A DNA stretch of 64,000 nucleotides from Aquatica leii (Eukaryota; Arthropoda; Insecta; Coleoptera; Lampyridae): contig CM069432.1 of NCBI GenBank assembly GCA_035610365.1, positions 165,972,035 to 166,036,034 of the forward strand. The letters are read 5' to 3'. Within the stretch, counting starts at the first letter, position 1, and every line of letters begins with the position of its first letter. Below are positions 46,214 through 56,468 of the stretch, piece after piece. Both the position numbers and the translations under genes were made by a program. The notes beneath the pieces were generated by a model. It ran no database searches and was not told the DNA's origin. It saw only the letters and a program-made list of their open reading frames with translations.

Positions 46214-46316
46214 GACGGATTGTAACTAAACCAAGAATTCAACTGATCGTCCGCAACATGTGAAAACAAAGAAGTATATCGTCAGCGCTGACCGTCAGTT
46301 GCATGTGAAACGGCAC

Positions 46317-46409
46317 TTAGTGTTACAATTACCAGACAAGTTTCTTGCATGACGGAATCTTTTTCTGCCATTCCAATTTCTTGCACTTGTTTATGCAATA
46401 GGGGAATTG
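46317..46409 (-). pseudogene. Gypsy B gag segment between Harbinger and pogo insertions
   Basis: The minus strand reads HKQVQEIGMAEKDSVMQETC and then LVIVTL, a gag-like stretch that fits between the upstream gag piece at 47856-48225 and the zinc knuckle at 42990. Only about 90 bases survive between two insertions. Confidence 0.45.
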
Positions 46410-47855
46410 TGCTTAAGATGGCATACCGCCCGAGATGGCATAGTGCATATTTCTCTAACAAATATTTATATTTCGCGCTTAAAACGCGGTGTACGTTTAC
46501 AGCAGTTGACAGCGAATAAGCGGTTGCGTCGGTCTACGTTTCAGTGTCTTATTTTACCACTGACAGATTTTTTGTGAATAAACAGGCGAGGAAGTTTTTG
46601 TTAGTAGTTTATATTAGATGTATTTGTAAATTTATTACTGTAAATGTGACCTGTATAACAAATTAAAACGTTTCATGGATCCCTAACCTATGAGTTTTTA
46701 TGCCGCCAAAATCTTTATTCATATGGTACAGCAAACAATTAAAATTATTTGTGTATGATATACTATTCGGGCATACAATGTGTCAGCTCTAGACGGCATA
46801 GCACAAGTCAGTGTTCTTTCAAGCGCCGAACGTGGGCAGCATCTTACAGTAGTTTGCAGTTTCAGTGCTGCAGGAGTCTATGTGCCACCAGCATTCATTT
46901 ACCCTAGAAAAAATATGAAAAAAAAACTCATGGACAATGCTCCCGCGGGAGCAGTTGCATTTACTCAGGAAAATGGCAGGATGGACAAGAACATATTCGT
47001 CAAATAGTTACAGCACTTTGTGAAGCATATTAAACCAACAAAACAAGATAAGGTTCTGTTGATGCTGGATGGTCACATAAGCCGTAAAATCCCATGGAAT
47101 TGTTCGCCCCACTGTACTCATCGAGTACAGCCTCTCGATGTGGCGTTTTTTGGACCGCTTACAACCTATTACAATCAAGAATTAAATTTATGGCTAAAAA
47201 CCCACCCAGGAAGAACCGTAACGCACTACCAAGTGACTGAACTTTTCAAAAATACGTACTAGAAGGCAGCAACACTTTCTAATGCTGCAAAGGGGTTTTC
47301 CACGACAAGAATATATCCCTTCAACTCTGACATTTTCCCAGACTGGTTGTTTGCTCCAGCGAAAGCAACAGATCTAGGACCTCCTGAAAGTAATTCTGGT
47401 GATAAGGAACCTGAGGCTTTACTAACTGATGCTATACAACATGATATCCTTTTTGGAAAATACTGAGGCTTTGACACCTTTTCAAAAGCCATCATCTTCT
47501 AGCTGTTATGTTGCCATAACAGATATATCTCCACTTCCAAAAGCCACATCCTTAAATCGTAAAAAGCGTTCTAGAAATACAGGAAAAACTGGGATACTTA
47601 ACAGCACTCCCGAAATAGAAGCCTTAAAAGAAATAGTGATACAGAAAGAAGAGGCACAACAAAGAAAGTCTGCTCGCAAGACAAAGAAAGTTTTAAACCT
47701 AGATGAAAACGAAGAAATTCACCAAGATGAGGGAGAATTTGCTGAAGAAACTGATGATGATGAAAATGACGTCGTATGTATTTATTGCAACGAGCTTTTT
47801 TCGCATTCAAAGCGTAACGAATGGTGGTTGAAATGTCAGTCTTGTCTAAAATCTC
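46410..47855 (+). pseudogene. Pogo-type transposase fragment (C-terminal half)
   Basis: Plus-strand frames read SALDGIAQVSVLSSAERGQH (46780 on), YVPPAFIYPRKNMK and DKVLLMLDGHISRK (catalytic Asp). Then, after a deletion, HCTHRVQPLDVAFFGPLTTY (third acid) and TRIYPFNSDIFPDW. The tail (47429-47855) is basic and acidic and ends DVVCIYCNELFSHSKRNEWW with CQSC, a zinc-finger-like end that is cut short. Three stops interrupt it. The left part (46410-46780) is non-coding and starts near TTGTGCTTAAGATGGCATAC. It interrupts gypsy B gag. Confidence 0.7.
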
Positions 47856-48225
47856 TCATTAACCGTAATATTATTTATACCAACAATTAAAATATCGCGC
47901 ATTAATTTTTCCCTCATATTTTTAAATGTAAATCAGTAACAAAATCGTCAAACGATTCGTTAGCAGTTTGTACACGTGTAAAAAAATTTATGTCTTTCTA
48001 GTGTGATACTCTTTTTTGAAATAAAATGTTCATCTAACAACTTTTTAATATTATCAAACGTTTTTTCCTAACAAATTAAAATAATTATAAATTTCCAAAC
48101 TTTTATCACCGATACTATGAAATTATAGTACAAGGTTACGCTTATCGGAAGTGTTTTCAAAGTCACCAGCCGTTCAAAAATCTAATTTTTAATAGCAGTT
48201 TTTCCACACCACAATATAATAGTAT
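47856..48225 (-). pseudogene. Gypsy B gag segment
   Basis: The minus strand in shifting frames reads GDKSLEIYNYF, DNIKKLLDEHFISKKSITLE, FFTRVQTANESFDDFVTDLH and REKLMRDILIVGINNI, the capsid pattern of a gypsy gag. The left edge is the pogo fragment and the right edge is the LTR of gypsy C. Confidence 0.65.
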
Positions 48226-48580
48226 TGTAACAATTATTATTAAAACTAATTTATTTATACTAAAAATATATACACGTTTATAACTAACCGCGGATAACTT
48301 CAGTCTAACACTTGTTGTTTACATTAAAACCACGTATGAGTTTAATTCGTCGTATTTACCTTGACACGCGTTAATCACTCATTTATTTAAACTTGAATAA
48401 TCTTCTTAACACTGTTGACTTCGAATTACTCAAATAACTGACCTATGATTAGTTTGTACTGCATTTATACATTTTGGCATTCTTTCGCAAATGTTTTATA
48501 TCTTTCGGAGAACGTTCTGGAAAATGGATATCAACTTCGTGAAGGCTCTCGAACTTGAGAATAATTTTTCGAACGTTTCA
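48226..48580 (-). repeat. 3' LTR of gypsy C (with 79-bp deletion)
   Basis: It matches the other LTR along its length except that a block between CTAACCG and CGGATAAC is absent. The deleted block is bounded by CCG on both sides, pointing to a microhomology deletion after insertion. Confidence 0.9.
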
Positions 48581-48689
48581 CTAGCCCCTTCTTAGGACTG
48601 TTCTGTCTCAGAACAGAAGACTGAATGTGACACCGGTAGAAAAGATCGCGGCAATAGCGGCAACTTTTTCCATTTTGGCAACTTCCTTC

Positions 48690-49210
48690 ACAGTAAAAGT
48701 AACAGTCAATGGACTTTTCCTGGCCCGATATTCTCCTTAGTTGGTAACTACAGACCAACACTTGTACGCTTGTTCTTCGGAAAACGACCTCCAACAATTC
48801 GTCCAATTCAGTTGATCTAAGCCACACCCAAGTTTGAGTACTGCCAATTTCTTAACACGGTGGAATTCTATTTCTCTCTTGAGATTCCATAATGTTCGCC
48901 ACAGATTTTCGAATAACGGTTTGCTACGTGAGTATTTCTTGGTGAGCAGATAGAAAACGAAGCGTTTGTCATCACGTAGTTTTAAAACTTTTTTGACTGC
49001 CGGTTGCTGTCTTCATAGTTTATCTAGCTGTCTAAATTTCTTTTTGATTACGACTGCAACCCCTATGTACATGTCAAGATCCTCGCTCACGCAATTTGCG
49101 ATGGCGTACTCTTTTTGTGTTTGGAACAGGTGTTGTTGCTCTTTGGTGGTAACTCCAAACCTAGCTTTTCCAAAACCTCCGTATAAGCTCATAAACTTAT
49201 CGAACTCCAT
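48690..49210 (-). pseudogene. TARG1/OARD1-like macrodomain encoded by gypsy C
   Basis: An ATG at 49210 (MEFDKFMSLYGGFGKARFGV) overlaps the end of the pol frame in a different frame. It continues EYAIANCVSEDLDMY, VAVVIKKKFRQLDKL, a TGA, then FVFYLLTKKYSRSKPLFENL, LWNLKREIEFHRVKKLAVLK and LGCGLDQLNW. A frameshift then leads to LLEVVFRRTSVQVLVCSYQL. The succession matches the macrodomain of terminal ADP-ribose glycohydrolase TARG1 (OARD1), which removes ADP-ribose from acidic residues. Both the KKKF lysine region and the GCGLD aspartate region, which hold the catalytic pair in TARG1, are kept. One stop and one shift break this copy. It occupies the env position. Confidence 0.75.
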
Positions 49211-50165
49211 TTATTCGATTTGATTTCTAGTTTTGCAGTTATTACTCTGATTAGGCCCTGAACTTGCGTACTGTGGTTATCGCCAGCAAACGGGGCTAGA
49301 CGATCGACGTGGACCACTTTTGGCTTGCCTTTAGGTAGTTTTCGGATGCCATATATATCGTCATTAATACGCTGCACGACTTTATAAGGCCCCCCCCCCA
49401 TTGGTTTTGCAGTTTCGGTGACAAACCACGTCTCCTGTGTGGATTATAAAACCATACCATGTCGCCAGGTTGAAACTCACCATTTTGTTCCTTGACGTCA
49501 CATCTAGTCTTCATTCTGTCGCTGGCAATTTGTGTGCTGTTACGGATCTCCTCATGTACTTTGTCTAGTTTCTTGGTCGGCTTGCTGACGTAGTCTTCTC
49601 CAGCAACTACTTCTTCCGGCCTTCGTTCAAATTGGAGGTCGCATGGCAGTCGCATTTTGCGACCGAGCATCACACAGGATGGTGTTTGGCCTGTGCTTTC
49701 GTGAACGGATGATCGGTATGCCATTGGGAAAAGGTGCAAGTACTGATCCCAGTCTCTTTGGTGTTCGGACACTACTTTTGCTTTTGCTAAGTATTTTCCC
49801 ATTGTTTTCTTAATTTCCAACAATCGGCAAACTTCTTGAAACAGCCCAGACTCAAAGTTGCGGTTTTGATCAGAGTGTAATTTCAACGGAACTCCAAACC
49901 GACAGAAAAACTCTTTTGCTAATACGTCTGCAACTGTAACTGCTTCTTGATTGGGTATGGCGTAAGCTTCCATCCATTTCGTGAAATAATCCATTGCCAC
50001 CAGGATATATTTATTTCCCGAATCGGATTCTGAGAACGGCCCTGCGATGTCAATTGCTACTCTTTCCATAGGGTTTCCTACATTGCATTGTTTCATAGTT
50101 GCTTTGCGCTTTCTCGTTGAACTATTTCCTGGTGCGCAGACCGTGCACTTACGGCACCATTTCAT
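49189..50165 (-). pseudogene. Gypsy C integrase, catalytic Glu region deleted
   Basis: The open frame from 50165 reads the zinc-domain end CRKCTVCAPG, then VAIDIAGPFSESDSG (first Asp) and LKLHSDQNRNFES (second). Right after LEIKKT the frame jumps to MGKYLAKAKVVSEHQRDW, so the usual segment with the catalytic Glu (about 19 residues) is missing in frame. The tail has PGDMVWFYNPHRRRG. A run of C bases at 49391-49400 (G on the coding strand) shifts the frame; the next frame continues GPYKVVQRINDDIYGI, KPKVVHVDRLAPF. Integration activity must be lost in this copy. Confidence 0.8.
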
Positions 50166-50384
50166 GACGTCATCTTTGCAGTTTATCCAGTAGAATCGTT
50201 CTCGTACTCAATGTTTTCTTAGTGCCAAAGTGTCCTCCTGATGTACCATCGTGAAGATTCTTCAGCACTTCTAACACCCGGCTCTTTAGCACTACCAACT
50301 GTAATCTGTTTCCGTGCCCTCGACACTTTCTAGGGATCGCTTAAGAAGTCCGTCTTCTACTGTCAAAGAATCCCACTGCGCCCA

Positions 50385-51340
50385 CTACGCTTTGATGTTT
50401 CTATCTAAAACACTTACTTCTTCCCAAGTTGGTCGTCGGCCGTTTTCTTTCCGGTCCAGTAGTAGTCTTATTTCAGGATCGTTTTCTTGTTCGCGACGCA
50501 ACTGCTTAAATTTCCAATCATCACCAACCATTAGCAGTTCTCCGGAGGCATTCAAATTTTTCTTCCAGTTGCGAACAATTGCTGCTGTCTGCTGGACATG
50601 GTCTTCTAGACAAGGCATCAGCGTTCTGCGTCATAGTCATATTCTTGTAGTCTTTTGTTCTATCTTGCCAATTGCTCTTCCGGGTTACGGAACTGCAATA
50701 GCCATTTTAAAGCGGCGTGGTCCGTTCTCAGTAATAATTTTTGTCCATACAAATATTTGTAGAAATGTTCTATGGACTTGACGACTGCTAACAGCTCCCT
50801 CCTAGTGACCCAATAACTTCTTTCTGGCCTGGACAAAACCTTGCTAAAATATGCGATAACTTTTTCTTGTCTATCTTGAACCTACGAAAGTACCACGCCT
50901 ATAACCAGATTGCTTGCGTCCGTATCCAAAACAAATTTTCACACTTCTTTCAAGTTGTTCAAGTGTTCTTCAAACGACCTTCTAATCACAATCACGTCGT
51001 CTAGGTAAACCAAACACGTCTTCCAAGACAGTCCGCGCAAGATGGTCTCCATCAAACGCTCGAACGTGGCAGAAACGTTACACAAGTTGAAGGCCATCAC
51101 AGTGAACTGCCACAAACTAGTTCCAATCGTAAAAGCTGTTTTTTACGATCCTTGGGTTCCAATTTTACCTGCCAGTAACCACTTTTTAAATCTAACGCCG
51201 AAAACCACTGGGACAGGGTGTCTAACGTATCGTAAATTTTAGTTAAAGGGTAGCTATCCCTTTTGATCACATCGTTTAGTTGTCTGTAGTCTACGCAAAA
51301 CCTTGTTGATCCATCTGTCTTCTTTACGAGTACTACTCTT
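50385..51340 (-). pseudogene. Gypsy C reverse transcriptase and RNase H
   Basis: The minus strand from about 51330 reads [39 protein letters not shown], then (after a one-base loss in an A-run near 51145) [15 protein letters not shown] and CLVYLDDVIVIRRSFEEHL with the YLDD centre. RNase H follows: LDTDASNLVIGVVL and SYWVTRRELLAVVKSIEHFY. The linker to integrase is the open frame 50618-50385. Several stops are present. Confidence 0.7.
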
Positions 51341-51855
51341 TTGAACGAGTACTACTAGCCCATGGGCTACTTGAAAGTTCAATTACGCCTTCTTCCTGCA
51401 TATCCGTAATTATTTGTTCGGCTTCTTCTCTTTTCGCCAAAAGAAGTCTGCGTGGATGTTGTCGTATCGGCCGAGCGTTTCCGGTATTAATTTTATGCTT
51501 CACCACGTCAGTCCAATGTCCAATAAATGTTGTGAGTATTTCTTTGGCGACGTATCTTGGTTAGACTTCACGCATCTCACAATTTAAGATACTGGCGTGC
51601 ATTGGCCTACCACAGTATTCTTTTTTAACGTGACTGGATCTGAGTTGACATTAAAGATTCTTACTGGCATTTTGTTTTTTATTCGTACTAAAGTTCTGCC
51701 AAGTCGCTCTCCATTGGTTCAATCGCGCTTATGTAGGCTACATAAGAGATTTCCATCCAGACGTGCCATCACCACACTTTCAGTCCTTGCAAGGAGAGTC
51801 ACGTCTTCACTCAACAAGACTCGCACGACTACCTTCTCTGACGAATGAAAAAGAA

Positions 51856-52206
51856 TTACTTCATTGTCGATCTGACATCGTTCTTCATATCCAAATGGAA
51901 CCCATACTTCTTTATAACGTCCATTCCCAGAATAACTTTTTCCGTGATGTTGGCTACCAGTACTTGATGGTCGAGTAATTCTTGTTTGGGAAATAATCCC
52001 AAACCAATGGTTACTTTGACTTGTCCGTGAGTAGGTATTTCTTTGCCCGTCGCAGTTCGAAATCGTACTGTTAGGACGAATGAAGGTCTTCGTCGCTCCC
52101 GTGTCAACCAGTAACTAAAAACTTTTTCCATTGATCTTGCCATCAAAATAAATGCTATGCAATTGCTCCATTGGCAATCCCATTTGAATGGTAATCTCCG
52201 GGACAT
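51856..52206 (-). pseudogene. Gypsy C aspartic protease region
   Basis: The frame 52206-51856 reads VLTVRFRTATGKEIPTHGQV, KVTIGLGLFPKQELLDHQVL and EKVILGMDVIKKYGFHLDM, the flap and C-terminal strands of a retrotransposon aspartic protease ending in the ILGMD motif. The active-site DTGAT stretch just upstream is not in the same frame. Confidence 0.6.
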
Positions 52207-52375
52207 GGCTCTTTGAGATCAACTTTCGCCCCCATTCGGTCAACCTGTTCTAGTTATTTCTTTTCTGGTCATCTTTTGGGCTTAGTACAGCGTCGTCGTA
52301 CGTAGCCCACTTCCCCGCAGTTCTAGCACGTCACTTTTCTTCGTCGAGCTACTTATCCCCGAAATACACGCCGCA

Positions 52376-53028
52376 CTATTTCTTTAATCCTTTCTTCTGC
52401 GTGCGAGGGTATTTCTGCAGCACAACGGAGTTTATGACTGCCTCGGTGCGAGCTTGTTTTGTTGATTCGAACTCCAAAGCATGGGTTAAGGCGTCATTCA
52501 ACGTATTCGGTCGAGCTGACTGGAAAGTCTGCTGCGTTTCGCTGTCTCGGAAGCCGCTTATAAAGGTTTGAATAGCCAACTACTGCAAGAAAGTATCTGC
52601 TGCTGTAGCCGTGTTAATCTGACGATGTCAGCTTCAAACTCTTGAAGACTTTTACCCGCTTTCTGAACCCGACTTTTAATTTAAACGTGATACACTTGTT
52701 AAAGATGAGCATCTCCATATCTCATTTCCAAACGTGAAATTAAACATTCGTAATTTTTTTGTAGGTGGTTAGAAACAGTTTGCAAGATTCTAAGAGCTTC
52801 TCCATGTAAGGACACTATTAAAGACGTCGCTTTCTGCTTGTTGCCCCAACCATTAGCTGTAGCTGCGGCTTCGAACTGCTTGTAGTAGATTGACCATAGA
52901 ACTTTACCATCAAAATTTGGAGGTACAACTTTAAACTTGTGAGCGGTTTCTTCCCGATGGTCTATTATTAAATCTTTGCTCGTGAAGATTCCTTCACCAT
53001 GGCAATTCATTTGGTTTATTCTTTTCAA
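52376..53028 (-). pseudogene. Gypsy C gag
   Basis: Frame 53028-52699 reads FKVVPPNFDGKVLWSIYYKQ and FEAAATANGW, the start of a gypsy capsid. Frame 52579-52376 continues IQTFISGFRDSETQQTF and LNDALTHALEFESTKQAR. A frameshift separates them. A nucleocapsid knuckle is expected near 52300-52370 but is damaged. Confidence 0.7.
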
Positions 53029-53398
53029 GTAGTTTCATTCTATCTCTTACTGCTTCTATTTCGTCATTTACAGCTTTGCAAATATTTTTTTAAATTTAAC
53101 ATATCTGCTTGGGTTTCTTCTTGAACCATCTTAATTTGGTTTTCTATACTAACTTGTATTTCCTCCTCAACAGTCTTTATTTGATTTTCAATGCTCGTTC
53201 GTATTTCTTCTTTTAAACTTCTAGAATTTTTCTACAATTTTTCTAGATTTTTTTCCATTTTCTGAAAATTTTTTCCATTTCTTTATTCATCGATTCATGA
53301 CCATTTTTTATTGATTTGAGAAATTCAAATAACTTACCGGCATAAATTATATATAACACGAATAAAAGGCTTAAATACATTACTTTAACAAACCGAAA

Positions 53399-53443
53399 CT
53401 GTTAGTTTACACGCTATAAAATTTATAGCGTGTAAATTAACAG
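53399..53443. repeat. Near-perfect 45-bp palindrome in the gypsy C leader
   Basis: CTGTTAGTTTACACGCTATA and AAATTTATAGCGTGTAAATT with AACAG form an inverted repeat of about 22 bp per arm with one mismatch. The equivalent place in gypsy D (near 33620) has one arm only, so this copy gained an inverted duplication. Confidence 0.7.
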
Positions 53444-53592
53444 TTTTATTTTATTTTTTATAGTATAAATAAACACGCGAATCCCGAATTAAAGTTTAAT
53501 TATTTACGCAATCAATGTTTTTATTACGGGGGCGATATTAAATTACTTAATAATATTTACAGTAGAATCGCGAACTCTACACTTGACACCAA

Positions 53593-54025
53593 TGTAACGA
53601 TTATTAATAAAACTAATTTATTTATACTAAAAATATGTACACGTTTATAACTAACCGAACTAATTAAATCTAAGGATATTTAATAAAAACACTTACACTA
53701 ATTTATATTGCACTATCACTTACTCGAAAGATAAAGTCCGCGGATAACTTCAGTCTAATACTTGTTGTTTAAATTAAAGTCACGTACGAGTTCGTCGTAT
53801 TTATCTTGACGCGCGTTAATCACTTATTTATTTAAACTTGAATAATCTTCTTAACACTTCCGACTTCGAATTACTCAAAGAACTGACCTATGATTCGTTT
53901 GTACCAAATTTATACATTTTGGCAATCCTTCGCGAATGTTCTATATCTTTCGGTAAATGTTCTGGAAAATGGATAACAACTTCGTTAAGGCTCTTGAACT
54001 TGAGAATAATTTCTCGAACGTTTCA
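53593..54025 (-). repeat. 5' LTR of gypsy C
   Basis: The 433-bp LTR is the complete version of the left copy and shows many single-base differences from it, so the insertion is not recent. ACTTGACACCAA just left of it is the presumed primer-binding site. Confidence 0.9.
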
Positions 54026-54420
54026 GTATTAATATAAGCCATTCGTACATAATTATTAGAACTTGACGAAATTCTTACTTTTTTATCTTCGATTGACATG
54101 ATGCGCTTCTTTAATCACGTTTATTTCAAACACACAATTTAATGTATGTCGTTTATTTCCACTAAATTTTATTTACTTAATATATTTACTTCCTATTTAC
54201 ACGATTTACATCATTTTCAAAATTTACACCTGTTTACACCTGACACCATGTTGTGGATTTAGGACTTTGATTAATCAAACACGCGTTCCAAAAATTAACT
54301 TATATTGTTACTCCATGACTCCGCATTCGCACACGTCTAATGCCACACACACGGAGCCATCGATTGATTTCAATACATATATGTAGAGAAAGGTTTCTGG
54401 TTTAAGATTTAACATATTTT
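54026..54420 (-). pseudogene. Gypsy B gag start, primer site and 5' LTR edge
   Basis: The minus strand has an ATG at 54099 (MSIEDKKVRISSSSNNYVRM and then AYINT) that continues in frame with 48225 across the gypsy C insertion. Upstream lies TGGTGTCAGGTG next to the LTR terminus (plus-strand TGTTGTGG at 54249). The LTR's other edge was not located. Confidence 0.55.
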
Positions 54421-55285
54421 TTTCATGGATTAAATTTCTTACTTTAAAACTATTTTTAAAGTATAATATTTATAATAATAGTTAAATTGTAATATATGTA
54501 TGTACATGATAAACGACATGCTAGTGTATTGGTAATAGTAAATACAAAAATAAGAAACAAATACAGCTTTAACTGTTTGTTTAAGAACATTTTTAACGTA
54601 TAATAATACATTGTACTAAATAATTAAAATTTGTCATGATTGAATTTACATTATAATAATTAAAAACATTGTCCGGGTTTGCAATTTGAAACCACGGATT
54701 TTTGTTTTGTGTGAATTGAGATGTGATATTAAAGTGCTACTAAAAAGACGATTTTTTTGAACACTCATTGCTGATTAACAATAAACGTAAAATAATATTA
54801 TTTCAGTATGTGTAGAGGTTTTGAAATACTACTATCATCTAGTGTGATTCAACGTATATGTTACGATCAACAACTACAATTTGTAGCCTTCTGAAAGATC
54901 TTCAACGACAGCCTTATACATAATTTTTTTTTTGCATTCTTCGAAAATTACGCGCCCTAGAGCCCTTATGGGCCATCCGTCACTGATTTATAGAATATTT
55001 TTAAAAGAGAGTATTAGTTTTCCAAAATATAAATTAATTTTTTTCGAATTACTTACAACGATTTTAACTTTTTTTTTCATTTCTTAAGAAATTTATGATT
55101 CTCAGTAGCATAATATATGTGCTCATTCAGTTACTTAATTCATTATCTTTATGTTGCATAATGGCGACTTCTACGTTGTTTAAACGTTAATAACACTGAT
55201 ACAAGCATATTTTTTTTTAACTTTTTGAAGCACCAACTTTACCGTTTCACCTTATATTTGGTTAAGTGTGCTGTACTGAAGATAT
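54421..55285. other. Gene-free stretch
   Basis: AT-rich sequence that probably includes the rest of the gypsy B LTR. No gene or clear repeat boundary was seen. Confidence 0.4.
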
Positions 55286-55650
55286 TGTAACAATTTTAAA
55301 TCTAATTTATTTTTAGACACTAAATATTTACACGTATAGTATTTATTTACACGATTTAATTTAGACATGATAAATATAACTACTGTTAACTAACACTAGT
55401 AAAACGCAACGGTATTTAAAGAAAACAACTTACAAATAATTTATATATCACTATAATTGGTGTTTACTGTCCGTAATTTTTGTTTATTTACACTGGTTTC
55501 ACTTGATACACTTTTATTTATCTTAGCACACGCTTTAAATACTTTATTTATTTAAAGCAACGGTCTTCTTAACTGTTTTTCTGGCTCAATTCGAAAAACT
55601 GAGTCCAACTTCCTCCAAACACTATTTATATCTGTAACATCTTGATACGG
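55286..55650 (-). repeat. LTR relic related to the gypsy C and D LTRs
   Basis: It begins TGTAACAATTTTAAATCTAA and carries the same order of motifs as those LTRs (TTTACACG, TATTTAAAGAAAAC, TTATTTATTTAAA). The end is blurred near 55650, where a plus-strand integrase fragment begins. It may be a solo LTR. Confidence 0.55.
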
Positions 55651-55654
55651 CCTA

Positions 55655-56458
55655 CTAAAATTTGTCCAGTCCGATGGTGGACCTCAGTATATTTGTAAGA
55701 AATTTCAGATTTTTTCAAAATTGTGAAATTTTCTACGTACAATGTCGAGTCCTAGATATGCATGGAGTAACAGCATGGTTGAAAGGCAAATACAAACCTA
55801 AAAAAGAATTTTGAAGAAAGTTGATTCTGATAATAGGAATCCGTATATTGCAGTAGTTGAGTATAGGAATACTCCTATTTCACATCAAATAGAGTTGCCA
55901 AATAAGCTAATATTTGGCAGAAAAGTAAATAGTAAATAGTATTTTTTGAATTCAAAGAAACTAATTATGATCAAGTTAAAAATAGATTAAGTAAACGCCA
56001 AGAAAGAAAAAAAAATGTTATCATGACCGCCATGCTAGAAAACTAATTAGTATTAATAAAGAAGATCAAATTATAAATAGAGATCATCAAACTAAAGAGT
56101 GGGAACAAGGTATAATTTTAGAAAAAGCAAACAACCAAGATCGTTTAAGGTTTTACTAGATACAGGGACGGTAATAAATTGTAATAGACATCACATAATT
56201 AAAGATTCAAAGGAAAATGATTTTGAAATAAAACCAAATGTAATTTTTGAGAATGTAGTAGAGGAAAGTAAAAATAACAAAAAAGATAATGTAATTGAAC
56301 CACAGCCAAGTTGTAATAAAATTGTAAATAGGGATAGTGTTAACAGTGACGATGAGAATAAGAAATTTGATAAAGTATTAGATGATAGGGTAGACGTAAA
56401 GCACTTTAAAAGTGGTAGGATAATTAAGAGACCTAGATATTTAAGTGACTATGTATAA
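55655..56458 (+). pseudogene. Mag-like gypsy integrase C-terminal fragment
   Basis: Shifting plus-strand frames read SDGGPQYICKKFQIF (catalytic Asp), TMSSPRYAWSNSMVERQIQT (catalytic Glu region), VEYRNTPISHQIELPNKL and then, in open frame 56099-56458, FKVLLDTGTVINCNRHHI and a charged tail ending SGRIIKRPRYLSDYV. This C-terminal signature is typical of mag-type gypsy integrases. The 5' part is absent. Confidence 0.7.
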
Positions 56459-56468
56459 AAAAAGGAGA

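Larger units (their letters stand above)
43004..46316. mobile_element. Harbinger (PIF) transposon, 3313 bp, well preserved
   Basis: The terminal repeats are 36 of 36 bases identical in inverted orientation, starting GTGCCGTTTCACATGCAACT and continuing GACGGTCAGCGCTGAC. TTA is duplicated immediately outside (43001-43003 and 46317-46319), the Harbinger target preference. It carries the two expected genes, a DDE transposase (minus) and a MADF-type DNA-binding protein (plus). The internal copy GACGGTCAGCGCTGA is repeated in tandem at the left end. It interrupts gypsy B. Confidence 0.93.
48226..54025 (-). mobile_element. Gypsy element C, 5.8 kb, with two LTRs and a macrodomain ORF
   Basis: The LTRs (48226-48580 and 53593-54025) start TGTAAC on the plus strand and end GAACGTTTCA. 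GTAT is duplicated outside (48222-48225 and 54026-54029). The primer-site-like TTGGTGTCAAGTGT lies next to the right LTR, and a purine-rich AAGAAGGGGCTAG lies next to the left LTR, so transcription runs leftward on the minus strand. Order: gag, protease, RT, RNase H, integrase, macrodomain. It sits in gypsy B gag, whose reading frame continues across both sides. Confidence 0.88.
37648..54420 (-). mobile_element. Gypsy element B, host of five nested insertions
   Basis: The element reads on the minus strand in six separated pieces: 54420-54026 (LTR start, primer site, gag start), 48225-47856 (gag), 46409-46317 (gag), 43003-40968 (zinc knuckle, protease, RT, RNase H), 40682-40456 (integrase zinc domain) and 38247-37648 (integrase core and tail). 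Each break coincides with the edge of another element, and the order of B domains is continuous when the insertions are skipped. The right LTR starts TGTTGTGG at 54249 with TGGTGTCAGGTG just inside. Its far edge and the left LTR were not found. Confidence 0.7.

Noticed and set aside
48690-49210. Interpretation of the macrodomain frame as an env gene
   Set aside because: No signal peptide, membrane segment or cleavage site; the conserved blocks fit a TARG1-type macrodomain instead.
50314-50781. 155-codon plus-strand open frame
   Set aside because: Antisense to the RNase H and integrase linker of gypsy C.
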